Shown in pieces: positions 40,521-53,652 of a stretch of DNA of 64,000 nucleotides. Positions within the stretch are counted from its first letter, which is position 1, and each line of letters starts with the position of its first letter. A model generated the notes under the pieces. The model ran no database searches and was not told where the DNA came from. It was given only the letters and a program-made list of their open reading frames with translations. This stretch comes from Vanessa cardui. Taxonomy: Eukaryota; Arthropoda; Insecta; Lepidoptera; Nymphalidae. The position numbers and the translations under genes are program-made. The stretch lies in NCBI RefSeq assembly GCF_905220365.1, contig NC_061129.1, positions 9,920,803-9,984,802 on the forward strand, given 5' to 3'.

Positions 40521-43500
40521 GTTTCGGGAATCGCAGTTGCATTTATTTTGATTAATACCCCGCGATCTATTAAACCCAAACCCAGGTTGACCAATTAAAG
40601 GTGATGTGCTCAGGCAGCCTTGAGTGAACAAGTTTTCAGTGGAACACTCATGTGCTTCTGAAAATGCGTAAGTTCCACTTCCAAAGTTCCAGTTCCAAAG
40701 CGATTTTGTCTGTTGTATCGTCAGAGAGTATAAAAACAAAGACTAAACTTGAGTTTGCTTTCATGGGCTAAATTTGTTTAACAGCTGATATTTCTATATT
40801 AAATTCCATAGCTACTCATTAATGCTTGAAATATACATTTAAATGATCTGTCTCTCTGAGATATTGACAAAACTAATACTTGTTAAATCTCAATGAAAAC
40901 CAGAAAATAAATGAAAATATAATTACTATAATTTTAATATTAAGTGTATACATATATGCTAATGAATATTTATTCCTAGTAAATGATTTCCTTATGAATG
41001 CAACAACTTCCTAGTATCTTTAATGAGTTTATATCATAACTCGGTTGCGTCAAGTTAAAGCGCCACTTAAAGTTCATTAAATTTAACGATTGTTTCAATT
41101 TATACGACATAAATCTTCATCGGTTAAATAAATAGATTTAATAACTAATGGCTTTACTTATTAAAGTTAGTTAGTTTGTGTTCAGTTAATATTTTTATCT
41201 ATTTTCCAATGATATATGTTTTGACATTTAAAGACAAAAAGAAAAAGCATTATTTATTTATATCATCCTTAAACAACATTTATAGGTTAATTAATATATT
41301 GTTAATGTTTTCTCAATTGTTCAATGTTCAAATTAATTTTTAATAAGAGAATAAACTACTGTATTATTATAGAGATTTCATGATTTTTTCTTACGTAAAA
41401 ATGTTAGTTTTAAATAGAAATCGTGGTGAAATTTATACTTTACCCTTTATACTTATGGAACATCGTTATAATTCACTAATTATAAGTACGTACTATACTT
41501 GAATAAGGTTTTGTGATTCCAGAAGTTAAGGACACAGTATTCTTAAAGTAATGAAACTTTTAACATAAGTCGAAAAAATCTTGTATATAAACATACATAC
41601 AATCAATGCCATGAATTATAATTATTTTCTGTTGATTATAAAAATAAAAACTTTAAAGAAGGTCCAATAATAATTGACATCTGTGGTGATCTATAATTAC
41701 ATCAATGTACAGAACTAGTTATAAATTTTTTGGCCATTACACTTTGGATACATTTCATACCATTAAAGAAACCGTATAAACAAATTATAAACTAAATTAA
41801 ATCAATTTTATATGATATTTAAATTAGGAAAAAGATTAAGCTACAAAATAAAAAAGGTCATATGCGAGTAGAACTCGCAGGTTTCCTTATCGAAAATTAT
41901 CGATCTCACAATATAGATAATATCATCTAAGCTTCGTTATGAATGTAGTTCGATGCGCTTTTTATTTTATTTAACAACATACATATACTCGATCGTACTA
42001 TTGTTCCTATTAATGTGAAAGTGTATCTGACGGTTTTTTATTCTTTCACTTTGCACGAAGCAAACGTTTATCGTGATTTTGTGATTTAGAGAAACATAAC
42101 TTGATTGAGAACATTTTTAAACTTGGAAAATACACGTGAACCACTAATAAAAACTAATATTAGGTAAAAAAGGTTTTATTGCCAGTTCCATAATCATAAT
42201 GAAACGCATAATTTTTTTCTTATTAATTTAATGTAACTTTTTAATACAAAAATTAAGATATATTTTTACAAATGATGATATTAATGAATACGGGTAAATT
42301 TATATTCTAACGAAATACACTTTTGGAACGTGCTATGAATAAACTTTTACGTGTATGACATTTCGCTTGAGCTTGTGAAAAATTAAATATCAACCGTTCT
42401 TTGTTCCTCGAAAATGTACACGTACATATTTAGTGTACCAACAATTGCAAGGTACAATTTGTACATTTTATTAATTAAAATTACTTTTCAAGATAAAAAT
42501 AAGAAGCGTATAATAAAATATTGATATAAAAAATATATACATAAATTCTTTAGCTCCGGATATGATGAAAACAGCGTTAAGCGTTAACTCTCTGATATAA
42601 TTCTTACAAACAATCCTTTGTTCTGTCACTAAATAAAATTGAATTACCAGAACGTTTGTTTCTGAAATATACGAAACAATCGCTTTCAGCTTCATGTAAG
42701 AGTAAAATAAAGACTCAAAACGTTGTATGGGAGCTAAGAAGCGTGAAATATCAGCGAATAAAACCTAGTTTATCCAAGGCTTTCCGTGTAAAGTTGTACA
42801 AGATATTAACATAAACAAACGACGCTGTTTTAATTTTGTGCTGTGAAAAGGTATTCGGGGATACGAGGACGGGCCTATATTGAGTGTTCGGGTACAAATT
42901 AGCATCTCACAGACACGTGACAAAATACGATCACGCCGTAGACTTAATGAACGTTGAACATTGTCATTAAACGGCTTTAGTAAGATGTAGCTACCTGTAT
43001 CAGGCTCGGGGTAAAGTCGACGCCTATGTTAAGCAAGTTTGATAGTATCCTCTGGCGCATTGATTAGGATAAGCTGTCGTGAAGTAATGTGATACTGGTT
43101 AATCCCGTCAGTTTAGAACCCTTACTAAAAAGTTATCCTGTTTCTGTTAATATAATTAGTATATAGAAAATCAATACGTTCATATATTATAATAATAAAC
43201 GTCACTATTTAGAGGATTAATTTCGAGAAAAAGTATTACAGTACCATTAATTATTTTTCTGTGTCATATCTAACACTGTTTTGTAGATGTTCCGGACATT
43301 AAATCAAATATAATGAAAATTATATTAAATATTTATATTATTAATAAAATAAAAATAGTTAAAGAAATATGTATAAATAAAATACACAATAAATCATAAA
43401 TTAAAAATTGAAAGTAAAGAATTAATTACAATAAGTAGTTACATCTTACTTTTGCAAAGAGCAGTTCTCTATAACAGAGAGAAGTTAAAAATACCAATAA

Positions 43501-46500
43501 ATGTGTTTTCCAAATAAACTAAGGGAAGGCTTGAAATGTTATTTCAGAGTTTAACTTGGCGCAACTCAACTCGGCGACGGTCGCTAACTCTCGCTCAATA
43601 AAAACTAATGGAGACCCGCTTAGTGATTCCACTTTGCTATACAACGCATAAAATAAAAATATATTTTTATTTTTACACTGTCCCTTTAATATATTATCCG
43701 TGTTTTAATTAAACACGACGATTACGCTATGGTATTATTTGTGTGATTAAAATAAAAAAAATATTGCACTACCCAAACCTCAATCATATTACTGAAAGAA
43801 GATTATGGTGAGCATTTTAAATAGTGTTAAAAATAATAAAATCGGTAGATATATTTTAACGGCGTTTTACCAAAATATTTTCGTAAGAATAATTAAGCTT
43901 TTTCAAATCAATTAAACGGTTTATTCCATAATAAAACTAATCAAAATCCACTTGTACGGAACTGAAAGTGCTCGAGCAAAATTCCTTGAAAATCGATTTA
44001 ATTGAAGTAGAAACTCGTATAGCTGGTAGATAAAGCGAGTGGTATCAAAATGTCCTGACTGCGCGCCAGGATTGTCTTCCGACTGGCAGACTGCCAAGCC
44101 CCTTCACCAAGTTACATTTTAGTAGAATCTCGTAACACACTAGGAATATTTATTACTACAATTATATTACTATCGATATCGAGTAAAGAATTATTTCTCT
44201 CTCAATGTCTCAATTTTATTAAGATATTTTATGTATGTTTTCATACGACATAATAAGTATATTAAATATATTAGCGGCATTGTGTTGTCATATAAACGTA
44301 GGTTAAGATTCAACAATTGTTTATAAAAGTTTCATTTATTGATAAAATCTAATGCAAATAATTTTACTTTAAGGATATACAACATTTACAGATTAAAAAT
44401 AACTTTTCATTTTAATTCAAATTAAGAAACAGATAATTTTAGAAAAAAAAATCGACTACTTTTAGAATACGGAGTATCAAAGCTATCGCATCCAATGTCA
44501 GATAAAAGAGCTCTATAAGCGCATCTATATTTTGTAGGATCCTCCAAGATGCTCTCTGTCTCTTGCGTGTTTTGAGTGTTCTCAATGATTCCACTGAGGG
44601 CTTGTCATTCCGCGTCGCAAGAATCTGCCTGAGACTAGATGCCATAACGATATTGTCTACCTTTTAAAATATTCGTTTTAGTAAAACAGATTTGTTATTT
44701 ATTAAAATAATATTCATTATCCTAAAACTGTTATTAGTAATTAATATCTGTTTCTATAACAAACATTAGCTTCTAAATGTACATAGAATTAATAAGAATT
44801 AGAAAAAAATGAAATGTCTATACAGCATTCCAATGTTACATAGTTTACAGTTTATCTACCTTATTATTTTGTTTTGACGGGTGATTGTATTTATAAAATA
44901 GTGCTATATGTTTGGTATTGTTGAAAAACTCTAATATTTTTATGGTACATACTATTTATGAAATGGTGTTATTACAAAAGTCTATCAACAAAACAAATTC
45001 TAAATATTTTATTAAATTTCACGACACTCATCGGATCAATTCGATAATTCCTGTTATATCTATTGACGTTTTAATATCATCGTTAAAGCAATTATCGACA
45101 TTCAGCCTATCGTATTGTGAGAGATACGCTTAGTATATTAAAATAATAAACTTGTAAATTCATCAATTATTTACTTTATTGAATAGCACAAAGTATACAT
45201 TACACAAAAGGCGTAAAGCTAAAGCTAACTCACATGATTAAACAGATATTAAATGAACGCGAAACACCAATATTATTCAACGTTTCATATTTAGTACAAA
45301 TAAGAACAGTATAAACTATGATTGCAAATTAGTACCATGTTGTAATTATTGTGCTGATATATAAACCGAAAGGCACTTTAAATGCACAAATTTATTTAAA
45401 CAAATACATACAATTATGTAATATAAAATGCCTGGCTCATTTCCGGCACGAATTAAAAAACTAAACTATTTGTCATGTTTATATAATACAATTTATTAGT
45501 TAATTAATCATTGCTATATAATATATATTCGTATTTTTATTAATATTACATTCCTTTAGTTAACACATAATAAATACACTATTACATTTTTTATTATATG
45601 TTTAATTTTATGATTCTTGTAACCCTGAATTTAAAATCAAACTCGATCGAAAAGAATCTTTTATTCACATTACATGACTGACGTCATTTGTTTGTTTCTA
45701 ATTTTGCGCGAAAACATCTTATGTTATTTTTTTAAGCCATACGAACGACGCTCTGAAATCGATTACACAGATTTTTATGAAATCGGATACAATAACAAAA
45801 TATAAGTTTATTTAGTATATAATTAAAATCTAAATGTAAGTACATGAATAAGTATTTCTATATAAATCCCAATGCTTATAAATTGCACTTATATATATAG
45901 AAATGGAATCTACTATAATAGCAAGAGCATTTGATCGGCGACAAAGCAAAAATACTTCATACTAGAAATAGCAGATTGATGTGATGTTTCAATACAAAGT
46001 GATTTATTTTAGAAGTATGGAAACAACAATGTAATTTATTGTTTGAGGTATTGTTTATGACTATATTTTATATTCTTGGGTCTTGAATAAAATAGAACCC
46101 GCTTGCTAATGTCTTCCTATTAGGTTACGATTTTAGCTGCTAGACGCAAAATATGCTAGACTTTCTTTTTTTTTAAACGACTGTCGTAATTATGTAAATA
46201 GATAGAACTACGTAAGTGTATTGAGTTTCTCTAATGACTTTGTAATTATTTCGTAAATATCATTACTACATATTTGAGCTTCACTAAGATAAGCAAACAA
46301 ATAATGTGATGAATAAGCATGATATAAATCGATTTCAACGATTGGCTCTTTCTCTAGTGAAAGTTATTAATTTTGAGAGTTTACATGCGATCCAAATTGT
46401 TCATCTGTTGCGAGAAACTGCGTTACATTTCAGCATTTTATTATATAATAATAGACTATTGAAATCAAATCAATCTTCCTTTGCGAGTTTTAGTGCGAAT

Positions 46501-48104
46501 CTCACACTCTAGACTATTTAGAAAATTAATAATCTCATCCATGCAAAATTCGCCATCTTGTAGCCATGGAAAGCGACGTTTTTTTGCCTATTTTTGTGAT
46601 AAATGTAGGTACATAGACACATTATTTTATCGCGGATTCATTAAAGAGGATGTCCTAAATGAATGTGATAATCGCGTTGCGAAGCAATCGTGACGTCTAT
46701 CCCTCCCGGACGCAGGTGGGAGAGCTGCTTGGGAAAGTGCCGCCCCATCTCGCGTCCCGCTAGCTCTGACATTGAACGTCAATTATTATGAACTTGACTT
46801 ACTTTTCAACGGCGAAATATATTTTATTATAAGATCATTGTACAATTATTTAGTTATTATTAATATAAAATCATATATACTTCGATATGTTTTTTTAACC
46901 CTCAATACAAGGATAGCGAAGTATCTTTCTAAGTAAAAACAATCTTGAACTTTTATAAATACGAAATAGTGTAAACAATTTAGTCCCAGAATATAGAATA
47001 TAACGAAGGCTGCTAAGAATAAAAAAAAACATACAAAAGCTTACAGATAATAAATAAGTGAAAGCGCATAATTTGTCAATTGCTACATCGAACCAGAACG
47101 ATGTTTTGTAGATTTTTTTAAACTGCATTCAATTTCATCGAGCCGGAGGTACTAGCTGCTCTGTGCCTACGACTTTAATTATGTTTGAAGAGGATACCAT
47201 TTTTTAAATTATACCCTTGAAACACTTCACTTTCACTTCCTGCGATAAAATATTACAATTTGTAACACTTAGAGTCACAGAGAGTGATTTATTTAGAAGT
47301 TTAACATGGACGCTGGATCTGTTACACAATCTTTAATATAAATCACTTCACAGGACAAAATTTTGCTATCTGTTAACGTGCTAGTTTTATAAATAATTGT
47401 TATTTAGTTCCTCTAGATTTTAGGAAAATCAAGACTTTATTATATTTATAAATATGAATTATATTCACTTTTTTAAAGTGAAGTTAAGATGTATAATTGA
47501 TTTATTCTATTTTCGTAACGTTTTAAAGCTCAGACGGCCGCCAGAGCCAGACAGGTGATGGGACGGCCCATTTGAGGGATCAGATCATCCGAAAATTTTG
47601 CATGTGAGGTGGAAATTACGTCAAGCTATTTTTTTTTATAAAAAATATAATAATATTTTATATAGCTCTTTAGTAACTCAGGTTAAAGATCTTATAATTA
47701 TTTAAAACAACGCCTTTGTTTGTGATGTTGAGTAACATATTATCATTATTAGAGACGAATTAATGCTGTGACGTGTCTCGAGGTAACAACACGGATGATC
47801 TAATGAATTCACAACTTTACTCCTCACACTAAACCACACAACTAAAACATGTACAGTAGTTAACATCAGAGTAAATAGGACGCTATTTCCTATAGTGTCA
47901 TCGTTATTTTAACTTCACGATGACGAAATCGCTAAAATACTCTTAGCTCATTTGCTCATAGTATAAAATATATGTTTTTTTTTTAAACTGGTATCTTGTT
48001 ATACCATTTTCGTTCGATACTCCGATTTATCGCATTAGTTACTTAGCGTCAAGTGTTAAGCATCACCTGTCAATTACGTCACAAGCTTCTACGATATATT
48101 TCAG

Positions 48105-48302
48105 TATATACAGAACGTAGGCACACAGAGAGCACCCGTGAGGCGCTGCACTCAATGTGTCAATATAGATCCCGCAAATGCTCGGCGCACTTACTGTGTG
48201 GTAAGACGCTGTCATCATTGCTCCCAGCACGGTTTCGATCGAGAGCCTTACTTTAGCATCGGTACCTTCTTAAATCAGATTTGTTGGCAGACGAATCGGG
48301 AA
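48105..48302 (+). CDS. Candidate cysteine-rich exon, unrecognised
   Basis: A possible 198-nt exon in phase 0. The acceptor is ...cgatatatttcag before 48,105 (an in-frame second acceptor, tatacag, ends at 48,113). The donor is ...cgggaa|gtaagt after 48,302. The frame reads ...RRCTQCVNID..., ...TYCVVRRCHHCSQHGFD... and ...LNQICWQTNRE, with cysteine spacing C-x2-C-x12-C-x4-C-x2-C-x20-C, suggestive of zinc or disulfide coordination. It is GC-richer than its surroundings. Joining it to the acceptor at 49,864 would stop at once, so it is probably not part of the secreted gene downstream. An overlapping frame is also open over part of the stretch, so the reading is uncertain. Confidence 0.3.
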
Positions 48303-49475
48303 GTAAGTAAAGTGCGTCTCGCGTACATTGTAATGGTCGTAAGACTAGTCTAGCGGGTCTGTCGTGTCTAGACGGCGCGTCGGTTCCCTATCGGTAAAAT
48401 TATGTGACGTGGGCAAAAATATAGCTACATTGTGATATTCAAGACCTGAATTCGTTTTGGCGTCGCTGGACCAAACGATTGCACTAGTACTACTACTAAT
48501 AGACTAATAAATACTTTTGATCTTTGATATAAGGACATGACATATTAATACCAACTTACTTTTCTTATTTTAAACTAACACTAAACAATATACTAAGAAG
48601 TGGCTAATAGTTTAAGCATTTAAATATTGAATCAAGTGAATTTTTTTTATTGACTCAATTGGTTTTGATTTTGAAACGATTGATTAATCTACAATTATTG
48701 TATTGAAATAATTCCGTGTTTTTGTATGAAGTTGAGGCGATTAAATTTACATGATATTTTAATGCCATCACTGGCGACTATCAGCTTACCGGGTTATAAG
48801 TTAATATTTTGAAATTATAACACAGCGTTATACGTATATATTTTATTGCATGCAGCTCTGGTACTTGCAACACAAGATAAAGGATACAATATGATAAATA
48901 ACTAATTTAAAAAAATAGTTCGATAAAACTTATGATTCGCATTCGTTGCTTTTCGTATTTATTTATAATAGAAACGACTTCAATTAGGTGCAAAAAAACG
49001 AATATAATCACGTTATTTAGAATTAGTATAATTAATCATACATTACAAAAATCATTTCAACTTTAAACAATAGAGGCTGATGATTTAAGAAGAAATATTA
49101 TATCGACGCAGATCTAGATTAAACACAATGCCTTCTTTATTTGTACCTTTTCTAGTGAGAGTGGTGTTAAGTGGGGAAACTTGTGTCGGCCGACAATAGA
49201 ACAAGAGGTTGCTATAGCACCGGCGCGGGCGCATATCGGACGCGGGTCATCGCGCACCAACCTTTCACCAGTCTGCTCTGTGTCAGATGTACAATTTACG
49301 AGCACGTTATTAAAGTGCGATAGAGAAACAAATGCTGTACTATTTTAACAATGTCATAACATTTTGAAAACATTAAAAAACAAACTGAGTGTTAATATTG
49401 TTGACTTCCAAGCAGGATATATTAATTAAAATAATTGTATTTAATTAACATGACTTTGAATTTTTTAAATGTTAA

Positions 49476-49627
49476 AAAAGAGTAACTACTGAGTTTCTTG
49501 CCGGTTCTTCTCGGTAGAATCTACTTTCCGAACCGGTGGTAGCTTCACTTAATTGTAAAATGACGATTCAAAAGTGCTTGTAAAAGCCTACTTGAATAAA
49601 GTTTATTTTGATTTGATTTGATTTGAA
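49476..49627 (+). repeat. LINE (CR1/Jockey-like) 3' end
   Basis: Has the standard lepidopteran 3' end: AGTAACTACTGAGTTTCTTG, CCGGTTCTTCTCGGTAGAAT, AACCGGTGGTAGCTTCACTT, AAGCCTACTTGAATAAAGTT and a terminal (TTGAT)n run. It is well preserved and lies about 240 bp before the first exon of the secreted gene, so it could lie in its 5' region or intron. Confidence 0.75.
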
Positions 49628-49863
49628 TATATATTTTAATGTAACTATCGGGTGGGTTATTTTTATTACTATAAATATTTATTTATTATTAGATTGTTCA
49701 ATTACATTTTTAGTTTATACGATATTGATATTGTTATATGGCAAAACATACCAGAGTTATTTAAAATACATAACCACAAAAATGACATTACAACTAAAAT
49801 TAAACTTCACGGTATATGCAATTTATTAACATTCATAATTAAATTTTGTATTTGCTGTTTCAG

Positions 49864-49886
49864 TGCAATACTTTTGTTTGTTTAAA
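49864..49886 (+). promoter_or_regulatory. Short 5' UTR piece after a likely 5'-UTR intron acceptor
   Basis: TTTGCTGTTTCAG ends at 49,863, a strong splice acceptor 23 nt before the ATG. Transcription probably starts at an unidentified exon farther upstream. The ATG context is TTTAAAATGA. Confidence 0.45.
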
Positions 49887-49934
49887 ATGAACTGGAGGCT
49901 CGCGCTTTGTTTATTAACACTCATATTGAATTAT
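49887..49934 (+). CDS. Exon 1: signal peptide
   Basis: Encodes MNWRLALCLLTLILNY in 16 whole codons, then the donor TTAT|GTAAGG. A positive residue (R4) followed by a leucine-rich core is typical of a signal peptide. Intron 1 is only 70 bp. Confidence 0.82.
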
Positions 49935-52900
49935 GTAAGGTTAATCATTTGTTATAATTTAACATGTTTGAGTTGTTTTATTGGCTTTTTTTTTTTAATT
50001 ATAGATTTGCGCAATAGCAGCAAGCGCAATTGGTTTACAAGAATCCAGATCTTTAAAAGGCAAGTTTTATACAATATTTTCATTAGTAATATTAAAGAGA
50101 AATACAGTTATTTAGCTGAGATGGTCTAGTGGTTGAACGCGTGCATCTTAACCGATCATTTCGGATTCAAACCCAGGTAAGCACCATTATATATATGTGC
50201 TTAATTTGTGTTTATAATTTCGTGCTCGGTGATGAAGGAAAACATCGTGATCCGAAAATATTAATAACATCGAAATAAAAAAATAAGATTTGTGTGATGT
50301 GTGTAATCATGTGACTACTATTTATCGCATTTAAAATAATAACTATATAACGTATTTATTATTAAATTCGTTTAAAAAGACCATATTTTATTACAGCATT
50401 ACTAAATAAAGAGAATATAAAAATGATGACGGATGACGACGATGATGGCACTGGGAAACAACTACTATACGGGCCCGTGAAAAGTAAGACAACGGTTTCT
50501 AAAAACTGCCTTTTGTGAAATGTGTTTTGGTAATCTCGACGTTGTAACAAAAATCTTGTTATTTCAGACCATCGGCCGCTTACTGCCGGTAAGCACGCAA
50601 TAGTAACGATCGCCACGAGGCCGTATCATATTAAATATGTAATTACATTAATAACAACAATTGTTAGAAAATACATATATACGATTACTATTTGATGTTA
50701 TTTTTTCCGAACCGTTGGGAGATTTTTAAAAGACATCAGACACTTATTATTATTATTATTATTTTACAATAGTTTTACATTATTAATAAAAGTATTATCT
50801 TTTCTTTTTTTCAGGTGATACATTCACGCCACAAGAAATGTTGCCGATAGCAACGAAACTGTTACAAAAAGGTTTGCTTTTTGAAATAAATATGCCTTTG
50901 TATTATGGCTTATATAATATAGTAATAATTGCTGTCAAGCGAATCAAATCAATTTATTTTTCAGTTAAAGAACCAGGAAGTTGGTGTCAATTATAATATT
51001 ACACATTATTAAAAATATACGCAATTTTTATTAATGCCCTTAAACTTATGTTTTGTATATTTTTTAGACGGAAAAGGTTTTGTGAGTTCGACGAGATCAC
51101 CTCAACAACTTGCAGACAAGTTGTTTGAATCCTTTTGTAAGAATATTGTAAAATATTCAAGCTGCTTTATTTCTTAAAACATAATGATTTAACAATGAAC
51201 TTTTTACAGTTGTGACTTCAAAAAGGATTGTTACTTTATCAGGTAGTTTGACCGAGCTATGCTTTCGATTGTTTTTAGTCAATGTGATATCCTATTATTT
51301 TCAGAATACCTACCCGACAACGTGTGTGAAAAATCATGATGGTCGGTTGGGATACGCGAAAGCGTAAACAACAAATAAAGAAACTTACTGTCGTACTTAT
51401 ATCACATAGGATATTTTAATACCAAAGAGTTGATACTGTAAAATTAAATTATCGTCTATAACCTTTATAGTTTAACAGTAAAATTAATAAATTTGCCCGA
51501 TGAAACTGTTTTACTTTTTATGCCAGTAAATATACTCTGGTGATGATCAATCCTTTAGAAAATTAAGTTACATATATATAACATTTTTGACTTTATAATT
51601 TTTACTCTTTAATTTTTATTACAGCTGACGATATATCTGGTATAGATGCTCTCCAAGCTTTAGCTCTCAGTGGAGAAAGTGAGGAACCATTTTGAAATGA
51701 TTAATATTTTTCATTAGCTGAAACAGAAAACTGAATTATAAATTCACTGAATATTATTTCGCATACCTTTTTTTCTACCGAAAAACAAGCATTTAACTTC
51801 TCGGTCGGCTGGCAACACAGAATTTTTACAATTTTACAAATAATAAAACTGTAACGAACCGTGTCTGTTCGTGGGCTACTTATCTATATATAGATATATA
51901 GGCCAAATACTCTTTTTAATTATATTATCTCTTTTGTATATGATTACGCGATGCGTAAACTACAGGTGGATTTAAATAAAACTCGCTATGAACCTGAATG
52001 AAAAAATTAAGGCTCATGAAATTAAATCGTGTTTTCAAACTGTCTGGATTCCTATTCAAATGAAATAAAGATATTAAGGTCCAAAAATAAATATGACGCT
52101 TTACACATTAATAAACGAATTAATAGATATATTTAAAGTTTTATATGAATTACAAAAAAAAGCATTAATTAATTGATAATTGTTTGTTATAGTTGCAAAT
52201 GTGACTCAAGAAGAAGAAGAAGATCCCAAATCTTTACCAAACGTGAATTTTAGAGGTATAAATAAATAATATATCGATATTTCTTAAAAAATAAATAGGT
52301 ACTTTATTAAATTTTTTTAAATGAATATTCAAATTTTAATAGTATCTGTAAGATCAAAGAAAAAACATAAAAGCTGATTCAAAACGAAACCGTATAGAAT
52401 ACTCATCTTTAATTTTTTAAATGTTACTGTCGAGAAACTTTGTATTACAGGACAATTAGTGAAAGTCCCTGGACCTAAAAGAAGTAAATTTAACCGTAAG
52501 TAGTTGTTGGTAATTTTATACAAACATAGTAACCATTGTACTAATATTATTCTTTTTTTCTTCACGTTTTTATCTCGAGTTAGAATAATATGCGTCCTAC
52601 CTTTACTGCATCGTATTTTCTCTGGAAAAGCCTATTTATCTATCTCTATTGGTTATGTTATGGCAGTTTATGAACTATCTTATTTATGCGCACAGAAAAA
52701 AGACATGTCGTTTGGTAGGCCGCAGCTGTGTCAAAAAACGATGAAACAAAACACTCTCACATATAAATTATTAGTATTAGGATTAAATTAAAAAGCGCTC
52801 CGCCTATTAGTACGCGAATGGAAGCGATGAAGATTCCTTAATCCGTATAGTATGACTTTAATACCGACACCAGAGGAGCGCGGAGTAGGCGCGGCATTTC

Positions 52901-53582
52901 CTCACGCTTTATGTCGCTTATTTATCGATCTGATGTGTAAGTTCATCAGATCAATAATAAATAATTAAGTACATTAAACATGTATGTAACATTAAATATC
53001 TCTTTAAAAAATATATACAATAATAAAATGTCACCAAAAGCTATAGAGATTAGCCTTTTAAAACGACAACTAACAATCATAATATTAGATCTCACTTACT
53101 TATATTATGCTCTTATAATCTGCGCCTAGTTAAGTGATTCTATTAAGTGGTACATTAACATGATTGTTTAGTTCTATCTCTACCGTAACTCTTTATCTTT
53201 AGTGTCACCAAAGCCATGTTTTAAAAACATAAATATTGCATATTTTCAGTCGTTACAAAAACTGTCAGCGATCACAATGAAACGAAACGCAGAGGTAATT
53301 AATTTTTATAATCTAGATGACAAAATTACCGTCAATTATAATTAGTAAAAGTTCGTAAGTTTTTGAGTTAATTCCACTAGACTGCTTCTGGGTTTGCTTC
53401 TGGTTTTGTGGATATGTAATGTTACAGAATTACTTCAAACACATGTTCGCACAATTTTATCCTTCGCCGCTAAGCTCAAGATGAATTTATATTATTAATA
53501 TTAAATAGAGAGCTGAGATGGCCCAGTTATTAGAACGCGTGCGTCTTAACCGATAATTTCGGGTTCAAATCCAAGCAATCAC

Positions 53583-53652
<70 letters not shown>

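Larger units (their letters stand above)
26952..48104. other. 21 kb without a confident gene
   Basis: AT-rich DNA with many short random open frames. It should contain upstream exons or the promoter of the minus-strand gene, but I could not identify any. It holds a SINE at 33.7 kb, LINE pieces at 31.1 and 39.1 kb, an interspersed repeat at 39.4 kb and a mariner-like end at 40.3 kb. GC-richer islets occur near 27.95-28.03, 28.68-28.77, 28.9-29.0, 32.25-32.34, 33.0-33.1, 42.85-43.03 and 46.68-46.78 kb. Confidence 0.5.

Noticed and set aside
43450..43468. Possible 19-nt minus-strand micro-exon between TTCTCTCTGTTATAG and GTAAGATG
   Set aside because: Both signals are good, but no flanking exons of compatible phase were found. 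Isolated splice-like pairs occur by chance in AT-rich DNA.
44439..44645. 68-codon minus-strand frame beginning MASSLRQILATR
   Set aside because: Composition looks somewhat coding-like and an acceptor (CATCTAGTCTCAG) lies at the start, but I found no matching donor or partner exon, so it is not called.
49114..49305. 63-codon minus-strand frame in a GC-richer patch
   Set aside because: No convincing acceptor/donor pair in matching phase and no recognisable protein. It could be conserved non-coding DNA.
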